Assembly (NCBI RefSeq): GCF_025377685.1
Contig: NZ_JACEHK010000006.1
Location: 1 to 64,000, forward strand
Reading direction: 5' to 3'
From: Anaerobacillus sp. CMMVII
GTDB lineage: Bacteria; Bacillota; Bacilli; Bacillales; Anaerobacillaceae
DNA length: 64,000 bases
The notes under the pieces were generated by a model. It had not been told where the DNA came from and made no database searches. It saw only the letters and a list, made by a program, of their open reading frames with translations. Within the stretch, counting starts at the first letter, position 1; each line of letters begins with the position of its first letter. Positions 9,042 through 17,800 of this stretch are shown here, one piece after another. The position numbers and the translations under genes were made by a program.

Positions 9042-10300
9042 ATGGAAAGTTTTCCGTTTTTTATAATGGTATTGTTAATTGTTTTGTTGTTTTTATCTGC
9101 GTTCTTTTCTTCGGCGGAAACGGCTTTTTCAAGTGCGAATCGGATCAGGCTCAAAAATTATGCTGATGAAAACCGCAAAGGAAGTAAGAATGCGTTAATG
9201 ATCACAGAGCAGTTTGATAAAAGCTTATCGACGATTCTTGTCGGTAATAATGTTGTGAATATTGGGGCGGCAACGATATCCGCGAAGCTTGCGACAGATC
9301 TCTTTGGCGCTGGAACTGGAATGATTATTAACACAGTTGTGATGACAACACTTGTTTTAATTTTTGGTGAGATTTTACCAAAATCGTATGCGAAAGAAAA
9401 TGCAGAGAACTTTGCGTTAAAAATATCGGGTATTTTAGCGTTTTTAATGAGAGTCCTAGCTCCAGTAACGATTATTTTTATCTCGTTAAAAAAGCCATTT
9501 CAAAAATGATTACAACGAGTGAACAAAGCCCTTCCGTTACGGAAGAAGAGTTAAAAGTGATGATCAATATCAGCGAAGAAGAAGGGATTATTGATAAAAA
9601 AGAACGTGAGCTCGTTCATAGTGCGCTAAATTTTGATGACATTGTTGTCGGCGAAATTTTAACACCAAGAATTGATATGATTGCTGTGGAAGTGAATGCT
9701 CCGCATGAAGAAATCCTGCAAATGTTTTTGCTAGAACGATATTCACGGGTGCCAGTCTATCAAGAGAATATCGATAATATTATTGGGATTTTATCAGAGC
9801 GGGAGTTCTTGGCTTGTTTAGTTCAGGGAAAAACGTTTTTGGTGAAAGACTTAGTGAGAAAACCAATGTTTGTCGTTGAGTCACTAAAGATTTCTTCGTT
9901 ACTGCCAGAATTACAAAAAAGCAAAACACATATGGCGATTGTTATTGATGAATTCGGTGGAACAGAAGGGCTTATTACGATGGAAGACATCCTAGAGGAA
10001 ATTGTCGGAGAAATTTGGGATGAGCATGATGAAAAAATCGTGATTATGAAACAAGTCGATGAAAATACGATCCAGTTTTCGGCTGATTTTTCTCTCACTG
10101 ATTTTTGTGAATTAATGAATGTTCCCGTTCCTGATAGCTCCTACCACTCGTTAGGAGGCTGGGTCGTTGAAAAATTCGAAAAAATCCCAACGATCGGCGA
10201 AGAGCTATCCTATCATCATGTGACAATCATCGTTCATGCGATGGATGGAAAACGAATACGTCAGTTAATCGTCAAGAAAAACCTACAGCTAGAAGAGTGA
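9042..10300 (+). pseudogene. CNNM/CorC-type CBS-domain membrane protein, one frameshift
   Basis: Membrane transporter or regulator of the HlyC/CorC (DUF21-CBS) family, implicated in magnesium or other divalent cation export. The first part (to 9509) holds the DUF21 membrane domain starting near SFPFFIMVLLIVLLFLSAFF and ending at a TGA; the second frame (open from before 9506) holds two CBS domains and the CorC_HlyC domain (GGWVVEKFEKIP). Joined they give about 420 residues, normal for the family. The break is at the A-run 9488-9493: one more A, or a -1 slip on A-AAA-AAG, restores the frame. An ATG at 9506 overlaps the TGA but has no ribosome site. I choose ATG 9042 over an upstream TTG because GGGTGGTGA lies 8 nt before it. 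Confidence 0.75.
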
Positions 10301-10338
10301 TGAATTTAGGAAGTGAAAATTCATCACTCTTTTTTTAA
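10296..10338 (+). terminator. Terminator after the CNNM gene
   Basis: AGAGTGATGAATTT / AAATTCATCACTCT stem followed by a T-run, overlapping the stop codon. Confidence 0.9.
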
Positions 10339-10458
10339 AATGTTCTTTCGTTACGAAAAAACTATCATATTCCTTGCAACGAAACGACTATTAAGAGTAA
10401 AGTATATAGGGAATAACTTGACTTACATACATAGTGAAAAAGTGAAAGAAAGGTTGGT

Positions 10459-12396
10459 GTGCCGATAATGGGAGACCGCTTTTATACAATTGGAATGGCT
10501 GGTCATATCGATCATGGAAAAACAACGCTAACAAAAGCGTTAACAAATATTGATACCGATCGCTTAAAAGAAGAAAAAGAACGGAATATCTCGATTGAAT
10601 TAGGCTTTGCACCGCTAAAGCTTAAGAGTGACATCCAAGTATCCGTCATTGATGTCCCTGGCCATGAACGGTTTATTCGTCAAATGATTGCTGGGGTTGC
10701 TGGAATTGACTTAGTGATGCTCATTGTTAGTGCGGATGAAGGCGTCATGCCACAAACGAAAGAGCATTTAGATATTTTATCCTTATTGGGCCTTGAAAAC
10801 GGGATTATCGTCGTTACGAAAATTGATCGGGTTGACGAAGAACTATTGGAATTAGTTCAAGAAGATATCACGATGGAAGTCGAAGGGACGTTTTTAGAAG
10901 ATGCCTCGTTTGTGTTTGTTGATAGCTTATCTGGTAAAGGGATCGATCAACTAAAGGACGTCATTGAAGAAAAACTGAGTGGTGTCTCGAGCCGTGATGC
11001 CAAAGGAGCGTTTAGACTACCAATTGATCAAGTATTCACGGTTCATGGACAAGGAACGGTTGTCAGAGGAACGATTTATGAGGGCTCAATCCAAGAAGGA
11101 GATATTCTTGAGATTTTACCACAAGGATTAAAGGTACGAGCAAGGCAGTTACAAGTTCATCATGAGAAGAAGGAACGAGGCTTTGCTGGACAGCGAACCG
11201 CTATTAATCTTGGTGGAGTTTCAAAAGACGAGGTAAAACGAGGCGACGTTTTAGTTTCCACTCAGCAGTATGCAACAACCTCGACGATTGATGTCTCCTT
11301 ACAAACGTTAAAAGGGCTAGATCATCCCCTAAAGCAACGTGGTCATATCAAACTTCACCTTGGTACGGCGGAAGTTTACGGGAAAATTGTGTTTTTTGAT
11401 CGGAACGAACTTGTAGGCGACGAAGCAGAGACCATCCTTTGTCAAATACGTTTAGATGAACCGATTGTAACAAGACGAGGCGACCGCTTTATTTTACGAC
11501 GACCAACGCCAGTAGAAACCATTGGTGGTGGCTTTGTCATTGATCCAAACGGGGAAAAACATAAGTTTGGTGAAGCAACGATTCAATTGCTAGAACGGAA
11601 AAAAGAAGGAACGCCAGTCGAACGGGTGATCGATTCTTTAAAAGAAGAAAAGTTTTTATCGGTGTCTCAACTCCAAAAGCACGTCGATTTACCAGAAGAA
11701 ACAGTTCAATTAGCACTAGAAGAATTAACTGAGAAAGAAGCGATCATCAAAACGGAGCAGGGGGACGTTGTCTTAACTTCTGTTTATGAAGAGATTGTTG
11801 AGCTAATTACTGCCGATCTTGAAGAGTTCCATGAAGAATACTCGTTACGAGAAGGGAAAAGTAAGGCAGAAGTCCTGCACTCGTTAAAACAAAATTATCC
11901 GATGAAGCTCTTAGAGTTTACACTTGCGAAAAGTGAAAAAGAAGAGCGAATTAGTAAACGTGGTCAATTCATTGCCTTATCGCCATTTCAACCACATTTC
12001 CCGAAAAAATGGGCAAAGCGGATGGAGCAGGTGGTAAATGAAATCGAAACACAAGGAATGCAAGTAGAGGCTTGGGAATTTGTCGTAGGCCGTGCACAAT
12101 TACCGGTGCAGCTCCAAGAGGATTTAAAACATTACCTCGTTCGGACGAATCAAGTGATTGCCCTTGATGAAAAGCATTTTATTTCAGGCACGCAAATAAA
12201 AGCTGCAATTAAACGGTTACGAGAAAAAACAACCGATGAGTTTGAACTACAAGATGCTAAAGAAGTTCTACAGTTATCAAGAAAATATTTAGTGCCTTTT
12301 ATGGAACTATTAGATCGCCTACGATTAACCATTCGAATGGAAACAAAACGCCAGTGGCAAAAAGCGGAGTATGATAAATGGATCAATCAACAATAA
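10459..12396 (+). CDS. selB: Selenocysteine-specific elongation factor SelB
   Basis: GTPase that carries Sec-tRNA to the ribosome and binds the SECIS hairpin of selenoprotein mRNAs. 645 residues, within the family range. GTP-binding motifs: GHIDHGKTTL (residues 15-24), DVPGHE and TKID; then translation-factor beta-barrels with HGQGTVVRGT, and C-terminal winged-helix repeats that bind SECIS (about residues 380-640). Start could be GTG 10459 (AAAGG 5 nt before) or ATG 10468. The last 19 nt overlap the next gene, so the glycosyltransferase is made from the same transcript. UGA recoding genes are present nearby, supporting activity. Confidence 0.96.
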   Translation: MPIMGDRFYTIGMAGHIDHGKTTLTKALTNIDTDRLKEEKERNISIELGFAPLKLKSDIQVSVIDVPGHERFIRQMIAGVAGIDLVMLIVSADEGVMPQTKEHLDILSLLGLENGIIVVTKIDRVDEELLELVQEDITMEVEGTFLEDASFVFVDSLSGKGIDQLKDVIEEKLSGVSSRDAKGAFRLPIDQVFTVHGQGTVVRGTIYEGSIQEGDILEILPQGLKVRARQLQVHHEKKERGFAGQRTAINLGGVSKDEVKRGDVLVSTQQYATTSTIDVSLQTLKGLDHPLKQRGHIKLHLGTAEVYGKIVFFDRNELVGDEAETILCQIRLDEPIVTRRGDRFILRRPTPVETIGGGFVIDPNGEKHKFGEATIQLLERKKEGTPVERVIDSLKEEKFLSVSQLQKHVDLPEETVQLALEELTEKEAIIKTEQGDVVLTSVYEEIVELITADLEEFHEEYSLREGKSKAEVLHSLKQNYPMKLLEFTLAKSEKEERISKRGQFIALSPFQPHFPKKWAKRMEQVVNEIETQGMQVEAWEFVVGRAQLPVQLQEDLKHYLVRTNQVIALDEKHFISGTQIKAAIKRLREKTTDEFELQDAKEVLQLSRKYLVPFMELLDRLRLTIRMETKRQWQKAEYDKWINQQ

Positions 12397-13406
12397 CACT
12401 CTCATTCTTAACTCCCTATTATCATCAAGGTCGTGGCAATGCCACAACAGCTAGACGAATTGTTACAGGGCTTGAAGAAATGAAGATAGCGACGAATGTC
12501 GTTGCCTATAGCGAAGAAATATTTTCTCACGAAACTGCCAAAGAGCTTGAACATTCTTGCTTATTTCATGTGCTTCATTTTCGGAGATTTGCAGAGTGGC
12601 TAGAGGCAAGTAATTATCAAATCAAGAAACCTTATATCATCACATCTGGTGGCACAGACGTAAATATCGATATCTTTAAGCATGAGTACCAAGAGAAAAT
12701 TGGCGAGGTATTGAAAAAAGCGGCAGCAATTACCGTGTTTAGTGAGGATGCGAAACAAAAGTTAGCAGGTATCTATCCTGATCTAGTTAGCCGAATTCAC
12801 ATCATTAAGCAAAGTGTCTGGTTTCCTGAATCCATACCAGCAAGCCAATTCCTAAACGGTGATCGTATTGGTCCAAATATTTTGCTTCCTGCAGGTTTAA
12901 GAGCGGTTAAAGATGTCTTATATGTCCTGCCAGCGCTGATCGAACTAAAGAAACAGTTTCCAGGTTTAACTTTTACGATTTTAGGGGCTCCTCTCGAAAC
13001 GGGTATTGTTAACGCGGTAAAAAAGGCACAAGTAACTTATCCGTGGATCCAATATGTAGAGGAAGTGCCGCTTGAAGAAATGCAAGCCGTTTACGAGCAA
13101 AGTGATTTGGTCATTAATACCTCGCTCTCAGAAGGACAGTCATCAGCCTTACTTGAGGCGATGTACTTAGGAAAACCTGTCATTGCTAGAAAGAATGGTG
13201 GCAATCAAAGCATCATTCGTCACGGTGAAACAGGCTATTTATTCGAAACTCCTTCTAATTTTTACGAGCAAGTTCAACATTTAGTAATGAATGAGCCTTT
13301 GAAAAATTCGATTGCTCAAAATGGGCAGGCGTATGTAAAAGAAAACCATACGTTAAATGAAGAGATGACGAAGTATATTCAATTGTACAAGGAAGTTATC
13401 GGTTAG
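12378..13406 (+). CDS. GT4 glycosyltransferase, SenB-like (possible selenosugar synthase)
   Basis: 342 residues, GT-B fold. The C-terminal half has the GT4 donor site NTSLSEGQSSALLEAM and GGNQSIIRHGETGYLF. The N-terminal half carries FLTPYY...GNATTARR, then HVLHFRRFAEW and TSGGTDVNIDI; in my memory of the SenB family (TIGR04348) the matching stations are a GN..TA.RW segment, a LHARRSA segment and a TGTDLY.DI segment. SenB makes a selenosugar from selenophosphate and a UDP-sugar. The start lies inside selB (GGAG 8 nt before ATG), so coupling to selenium metabolism is direct. No SenA-type enzyme is in the window. A general GT4 role in envelope synthesis remains possible. Confidence 0.7.
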   Translation: MDQSTITLSFLTPYYHQGRGNATTARRIVTGLEEMKIATNVVAYSEEIFSHETAKELEHSCLFHVLHFRRFAEWLEASNYQIKKPYIITSGGTDVNIDIFKHEYQEKIGEVLKKAAAITVFSEDAKQKLAGIYPDLVSRIHIIKQSVWFPESIPASQFLNGDRIGPNILLPAGLRAVKDVLYVLPALIELKKQFPGLTFTILGAPLETGIVNAVKKAQVTYPWIQYVEEVPLEEMQAVYEQSDLVINTSLSEGQSSALLEAMYLGKPVIARKNGGNQSIIRHGETGYLFETPSNFYEQVQHLVMNEPLKNSIAQNGQAYVKENHTLNEEMTKYIQLYKEVIG

Positions 13407-13430
13407 AGTTTTTCCACAAAGATCAATATA

Positions 13431-13463
13431 AAAATGGCTTAGAAAATTCTCTAAGCCATTTTG
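13431..13463 (+). terminator. Terminator of the selB operon
   Basis: AAAATGGCTTAG / CTAAGCCATTTT stem, T-rich at the 3' side; ends the selB-glycosyltransferase unit. Confidence 0.8.
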
Positions 13464-13501
13464 TACTGTATACGATGGATATCACTAGAGTTAAGTTTTT
13501 T

Positions 13502-14515
13502 CTACTTCTTCATGATTTGCTTTCGTTCTGCCATTTGAGGTACTTCTTCCATCCAACCATTTTTAATCATTATTTTCCCACCTTTATGGGCATATTCAAA
13601 AATATCCTTCATAAAGACAGTCATTTTTACAGGTAAATCATTTCGTAAGCTAAAAGCAGTACCTAGTGAGCTACTCCCCACAGAAAAACTACAAAAAAGA
13701 CTTGTGCAATACATCATGAGTTTATCAGAAAACGGAGCTATTGTTGACCTGGTTGCATTACCACCGGATGGTACAGGTGATGGTAAATCGCTTTCAAGTA
13801 ATGTTTCACTTAATTCCTTTATAATACCTTTAGCTAGCTCTGCCCCCTCATTAAAGTAGCGTTTAACTTCGCTTTCGGTTGCACATTGGGCAAAACCTGT
13901 AATCATTTGCATCCCAGTTGTATTTGAATCAATGGCATGGTGAAGATGAGCTACTTCTACCGTATTTAACGTTCGTTTTCCACTAAATGGATTGATGGCA
14001 AGTCCACTTAGGTAAGATGTATCTTTAACAAACTCAACTGATTGGGGCATTGGAACATACGGTGGTCGTGCGAGCATCCCTTTTTCAAGTAAATACTGTG
14101 TGCATTGATTATAGTATTTTTGAGTCATAGCAGTAAGGTCTTTAAAAAGCATGACTACATCTTCTCGGTATGACATCGTTATATTTAGAGAATGCAGTCC
14201 CATACTTATTTCTTTTAACAGGCGTACGAACATGATGTCAAAACCGTTATCATATAACTTTGGGACCTCTTTATTGACATCTTGAGTAGTAGTAAAACCG
14301 ACAGGGATTGTTGCACCTTCATTTTTGAAGATCTCTATGATTTTATTTACAAATAAATCAACTTCATTATATAAATTTGTCATAAGATCCTTGGCTTTTT
14401 CGTCGTCGGCTTTCTCAATAAAATATTCTAACATGCGTAGTATCATTGTTTTTTCTTGATATGTAAGCCATAAAGTTCCTAGTTCTGATGATGTAATTGC
14501 AGGTTTTTCTGGCAT
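13502..14515 (-). CDS. DUF3231 family protein
   Basis: 337 residues without signal peptide or membrane segment. It is made of two similar helical halves (about 1-165 and 175-337), each beginning with a short S/T-rich stretch followed by four helices, as in DUF3231 proteins common in spore-forming Bacillaceae and thought to be ferritin-like. Biochemical role unknown. Start ATG follows GGAGGTATCACTT. It lies in the middle of the selenium locus, divergently placed relative to selB; whether it belongs functionally is unclear. Confidence 0.8.
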   Translation of the reverse strand: MPEKPAITSSELGTLWLTYQEKTMILRMLEYFIEKADDEKAKDLMTNLYNEVDLFVNKIIEIFKNEGATIPVGFTTTQDVNKEVPKLYDNGFDIMFVRLLKEISMGLHSLNITMSYREDVVMLFKDLTAMTQKYYNQCTQYLLEKGMLARPPYVPMPQSVEFVKDTSYLSGLAINPFSGKRTLNTVEVAHLHHAIDSNTTGMQMITGFAQCATESEVKRYFNEGAELAKGIIKELSETLLESDLPSPVPSGGNATRSTIAPFSDKLMMYCTSLFCSFSVGSSSLGTAFSLRNDLPVKMTVFMKDIFEYAHKGGKIMIKNGWMEEVPQMAERKQIMKK

Positions 14516-14630
14516 AAGTGATACCTCCCTAAAATCTTTGCTTTTAGGTTGACCTTAAAATGTGATCTTAATTCTAGATAAGTCCTCGTAAATTTGGTTT
14601 AGTTCTTAAGACTTAAGTTATGTAAAATCT

Positions 14631-14658
14631 AAAACCCCCCACCAAGATTGGTGGGGGG
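14631..14658 (-). terminator. Terminator of the lysR gene
   Basis: Strong GC stem ACCCCCCACC / GGTGGGGGGT; on the minus strand it is followed by TTTTAG, just after the lysR stop. Confidence 0.85.
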
Positions 14659-14662
14659 TACC

Positions 14663-15529
14663 TTAGTCCTCTAAATTACTTAAAGCGACTAATGAAACGA
14701 TCGCTGGGTGAATCTTTTTTGAATGTAAGTATGATAGGAAGAATTTGCGTTCATAGGGAAGTGTTTTGATGACTTTAATTCGATTTTGCTGCATCGCTTG
14801 TGTTGCAGCGATGCTTGAGACGACTGAATAGCCAAGGTCAGCTTCCACCATGCTAATGACGGCTTCGGTGGTTTTTACTTTGGCGATACATCGTAGATCC
14901 TGCGTTGAAATCCCGAAACTATTCAGCGTTTTTTCAACGCCTTGCCACGTTCCAGACCTCTCGCTTCGAAAAATAAATGGTAACCCTTTGATTAGTGATA
15001 AATCGCTAATTTCTTCACTATCTTTTGGTCCAATTAAAATGAAATGATCTTTTTTGACGACATGGCTGATGATGTCACTACCTGCCGGCTCACTACCTAC
15101 AAAGCCAACATCAAGTGAGCCATCCTTTAATAGTACAGGAATATCACCTGACTCATGAATTGATAACTGGATATCAACTCCCGGATGTACATTCAAAAAC
15201 TTGCGTAATAGATGAGGGACGATATAAGTGCCAGGTACCGAGCTTGCGCCTATCCGAATTACACCAGTAAGTTGCCCTTGTAGGCGCCGGCATTCCTCAA
15301 CAAGCACATCCCAATCGTAAAGGAATTTCTTACCTTTTTGGTAGACCACTTTTCCTGCTTCCGTAGGCTCTACAGTTTCTCTATGTAATAAATTGATCCC
15401 AAGCTCAGCCTCAAGAGTTTTAATTTGTTTACTTACAGCAGGCTGACTTATTTTTAAAAGGTTAGCAACAACGGAAAAACTTTTATGGTCTAGGACCATC
15501 ATAAATGTTTTAATTCTTTTTAAATTCAT
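14663..15529 (-). CDS. LysR-family regulator, selenium-metabolism associated
   Basis: 288 residues: winged helix-turn-helix at the N terminus (SFSVVANLLKISQPAVSKQI), then a periplasmic-binding-like effector domain (IRIGASSVPGTYIVPHLLRKF) similar to CysB/CysR-type regulators. A LysR subfamily is known to occur beside sel genes and is annotated as selenium-metabolism associated; the length, motifs and position next to selD fit it. The effector is not known. It is read in the same direction as selD, which lies upstream, but a separate promoter-like region with a palindrome sits between them. Confidence 0.85.
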   Translation of the reverse strand: MNLKRIKTFMMVLDHKSFSVVANLLKISQPAVSKQIKTLEAELGINLLHRETVEPTEAGKVVYQKGKKFLYDWDVLVEECRRLQGQLTGVIRIGASSVPGTYIVPHLLRKFLNVHPGVDIQLSIHESGDIPVLLKDGSLDVGFVGSEPAGSDIISHVVKKDHFILIGPKDSEEISDLSLIKGLPFIFRSERSGTWQGVEKTLNSFGISTQDLRCIAKVKTTEAVISMVEADLGYSVVSSIAATQAMQQNRIKVIKTLPYERKFFLSYLHSKKIHPAIVSLVALSNLED

Positions 15530-15553
15530 GGGCTCACCTTCATAAAAGAAGTA

Positions 15554-15587
15554 ATAAATGCCCTAGGGCACTCGGCTAGACATTTAT
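15554..15587 (-). promoter_or_regulatory. Palindromic site upstream of lysR
   Basis: ATAAATG ... CATTTAT arms enclose the perfect palindrome TGCCCTAGGGCA (15559-15570), 25-58 nt before the lysR ATG. LysR proteins usually bind such dyads near their own promoters; autoregulation is inference. Confidence 0.4.
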
Positions 15588-15589
15588 GA

Positions 15590-15622
15590 GAGTATGAGGA
15601 ACATTGTGTGCTCCTCATACTC
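15590..15622. terminator. Hairpin just after selD
   Basis: Perfect 11-bp stem GAGTATGAGGA / TCCTCATACTC starting 2 nt after the selD stop. On the selD strand the trailing sequence is CATAAATG rather than a T-run, so it may be a weak terminator or an RNA-stabilising hairpin before lysR. Confidence 0.5.
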
Positions 15623-15624
15623 TT

Positions 15625-16677
15625 TTATCGACTAACGTATAAAGATTTTTCTTGTTTGGCTTCTACTTCACCGATGATCTTAGCGCTAGCAATTCCTGCT
15701 TGGTGCAGAGCATCTACATAACGTCCTGCTTCTTCTTTTGGTAAAGAGACAAGCAGACCACCAGATGTAATCGCGTCGCAAAGGATCCATTGCTCATACT
15801 CTTTGAGCGAAGCAGCATACTCGACATCATTCGCTAACCAGCGGTGATTTGCTTTTGAGCCGCCAGGAACAACTCCTGCTTCTGCTAAGGCTTCTGTTCC
15901 TTCAAGAACAGGAACATCCTCGAATTTCACCTTGAAGGTAACGTCACTTCCCTTGGCCATTTCAAAAGCATGGCCTAATAAGCCGAAACCAGTGATGTCA
16001 GTCACCGCGTTTGGATGTAAGTCCTGCAATGCTTGGGCTGCCTTATCATTGAGCGCGGCCATCGTTTCCATTACTTTTGTTAGTTGCTCTTCTGTTAGTT
16101 TATCCGTTTTAATGGCTGTTGTTTGAATTCCTACGCCAATTGGTTTCGTCAACACGAGAGCGTCACCAGGCTTTGCACCAACATTTTTAAAGACTCTGTC
16201 AGGGTGGATCACTCCAGTAACAGATAAGCCGAATTTCGGTTCTTGGTCATCGATGGAGTGCCCTCCGATAACCACAGCTCCTGATTCGTTCACTTTGTCA
16301 GCAGCACCGCATAGAATTTGCGCTAAAACGTCTGGGCCAAGCTTTTTAATCGGATACCCAACAATGTTTAAAACCGTCTTGGGAATGCCTCCCATCGCAT
16401 AGACATCACTTAAAGAATTTGCCGCGGCAATTTGTCCAAACATATATGGATCATCCACAATAGGTGTGAAGAAGTCGACGGTTTGTATAATCGCTAAGTC
16501 GTCTGTTAATCGATAGACACCAGCATCATCTGATGTTTCATGCCCAACAAGGACATTTGGATCGTAAGTACGTTCAGGTAATTGGCACAAAACTTGTGCT
16601 AGGTCCTCAGGACCAATTTTGCATCCTCAACCACCTTTACCTGTCAATGTTGTTAATTTAATTTTGTTATGTTCCAT
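15625..16677 (-). CDS. selD: Selenide, water dikinase SelD, selenocysteine-containing
   Basis: Makes selenophosphate from selenide and ATP for SelA and any other selenium branch. The sequence reads ATG (16677-16675), 15 codons, an in-frame TGA at 16629-16627, and then continues open to the TAA; read with Sec this is 350 residues, the normal SelD length. The motif becomes GKGGUGCK with Sec at residue 17 and Lys at 20, matching the catalytic Cys17/Lys20 of E. coli SelD. GGAGGT lies 10 nt before ATG. A reading that starts after the TGA would lack the catalytic loop. The bSECIS hairpin at 16602-16614 supports recoding. Downstream LVLTKPIGVG and GGHSIDD are typical family segments. Confidence 0.95.
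16602..16629 (-). promoter_or_regulatory. bSECIS and Sec UGA codon of selD
   Basis: On the coding strand the UGA (16629-16627) is followed after 12 nt by GGTCC-TGA-GGACC, a perfect 5-bp stem with a 3-nt loop containing G at its second position. The loop lies 17-20 nt after the UGA, inside the range expected for bacterial SECIS. A second hairpin GCACAA/TTGTGC follows directly. Confidence 0.8.
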
Positions 16678-16776
16678 TTAAGACTGCACCTCCTAATGAT
16701 TAGTATAAGCGTATTCTTTGATTATTGACAAATAATATCATAAAATGAATAAAAATAAATCAAGGAGGGCTTACAT

Positions 16777-17013
16777 TTGAGCTATGTAGTTGAAGTACAA
16801 TTTTGTATGCAGTGAAACTTTGCTCCGAAAGCTGCGAGTTTCGCAGAAGAAATGCTTACCCACTTCCGACATGAAATCACAAAGCTAGAGCTTGTTCCTA
16901 GCTCTGGTGGCGCTTTTGAAGTCATTATTAATGGCAAAAAAATATATTCTAAGCTTGAAACCGGATCATTCCCGGAGGCAGAAGAGATTTTTGAAAAAAT
17001 GGAAGATCTGTAA
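16777..17013 (+). CDS. SelW-like (Rdx family) selenoprotein, CMQU redox motif
   Basis: Small thioredoxin-fold redox protein of the SelT/SelW/SelH family. TTG start at 16777 with AGGAGGG 7 nt before it; codons 10-13 read Cys-Met-Gln-UGA, and the frame is open after the TGA (16813-16815) to TAA at 17011, giving 78 residues with Sec at position 13. The CxxU near the N terminus and the segments FEVIINGKKIYSKLETGSFP are typical of SelW. Ordinary translation would stop after 12 residues. It is divergent from selD, sharing about 100 nt of upstream region, so the two selenoprotein genes may be co-regulated. Physiological partner unknown. Confidence 0.93.
16813..16846 (+). promoter_or_regulatory. bSECIS and Sec UGA codon of the SelW-like gene
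   Basis: UGA at 16813-16815; perfect 6-bp stem CTGCGA-GTT-TCGCAG at 16832-16846 places a loop beginning with G 22 nt after the UGA, as expected for a bacterial SECIS. A competing lower stem GAAACT/AGTTTC also exists. Confidence 0.8.
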
Positions 17014-17036
17014 GCACTCGATGAGAGTGCTTTTTT
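17013..17036 (+). terminator. Terminator of the SelW-like gene
   Basis: AGCACTC / GAGTGCT stem with T-run overlapping the stop codon. Confidence 0.9.
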
Positions 17037-17247
17037 CTATTTGTAAAGAGGTGCCAGCCGGACTAGGAAGTGCTTGTGTGCCTAAACCACTATAAAATGT
17101 AAAAAAGGGTCACGTAGAAATTTTAGATTATCTACATTGGCCACTTCTAAGCAGGAATTAGCAAAATACTGTGTAATTTTTCCATTTTTTCTTGTATAAT
17201 ATAGGTGGACAAGCAGTATAAGAGAGCTAAAAAGGGGAGGAAAACAA

Positions 17248-17379
17248 ATGAAGCAAAAATTTGCTAAAGGACTTGGGATCAGCCTTGGTATTGGATTATC
17301 TATCTATTTGACTGGACTTTATTTAGAGTACAAAGAAAAAGTCGCACTGGAAAAAGAACGTGACACATTTGGTACGTAA
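17248..17379 (+). CDS. Small single-pass membrane protein, 43 residues
   Basis: ATG preceded by AAAGGGGAGG; one hydrophobic helix (GISLGIGLSIYLTGLYL) followed by a charged tail rich in K and E. A TATAAT-like box stands about 55 nt upstream (near 17195) and a terminator follows, so it is an independent unit. Family not recognised. The interval 17037-17190 shows no convincing gene. Confidence 0.65.
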   Translation: MKQKFAKGLGISLGIGLSIYLTGLYLEYKEKVALEKERDTFGT

Positions 17380-17389
17380 GGAATTTTTT

Positions 17390-17419
17390 AGGTAATCGGT
17401 TTATTCGGTTACCTTTTTG
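17390..17419 (+). terminator. Terminator of the small membrane gene
   Basis: AGGTAATCGG / TCGGTTACCT stem with five T. Confidence 0.8.
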
Positions 17420-17441
17420 TTTATGATGTAAATACATACAT

Positions 17442-17475
17442 AAAAAGGTGATCGGGCGAACCGATCACCTTTTTC
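17442..17475. terminator. Second, bidirectional terminator
   Basis: AAAAAGGTGATCGG / CCGATCACCTTTTT, near-perfect and flanked by A- and T-runs. The following 17476-17750 holds no gene or repeat that I can support. Confidence 0.85.
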
Positions 17476-17755
17476 CATCTAAGTGATTACTGCTTCTGGG
17501 GTCTTATCGATCTGTTTTTTTCGGAGACACCTCATTTCGATGTTCTAGTTAGAACAATGGATAAAAGGCTAGACTGTGCAAGCGTTATCACCCCTTGAGG
17601 TTAGAAAAGCAAATCTTTATTACCCAACATCATATTTAGATGGGAGAAACAGTTGCCTGCTTCACAATACTATTTTGCGTAAACGGACAAAAAATATTTA
17701 TGGAAAAATTTTCTGTGTGTTTGGTTTGTTGTTAGAGTTTTGCTGACAGAAAAGG

Positions 17756-17761
17756 TATAAT
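17756..17761 (+). promoter_or_regulatory. Candidate -10 box of selA
   Basis: Perfect TATAAT 40 nt before the selA start. No good -35 at 17-nt spacing is visible (TTGCTG lies too close), so a regulator or another sigma factor may be needed. Confidence 0.4.
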
Positions 17762-17800
17762 GAGCGATAGAAATATTAAGGGAAAAATGGGGAGTGTCCA

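Noticed and set aside
15625-16590. SelD starting at Met in MCQLPERTYD
   Set aside because: This start lies after the UGA and drops the catalytic loop; ATG 16677 has a ribosome site and the sequence through UGA matches the family.
16892-17095. 67-residue open frame across the SelW-like gene end
   Set aside because: It is out of frame with the SelW-like reading, has no ribosome site and crosses a terminator.
17037-17190. Possible third selenoprotein or fragment (reads GLGSACVPKPL)
   Set aside because: Only ~15 plausible codons, no ribosome site, no family match.
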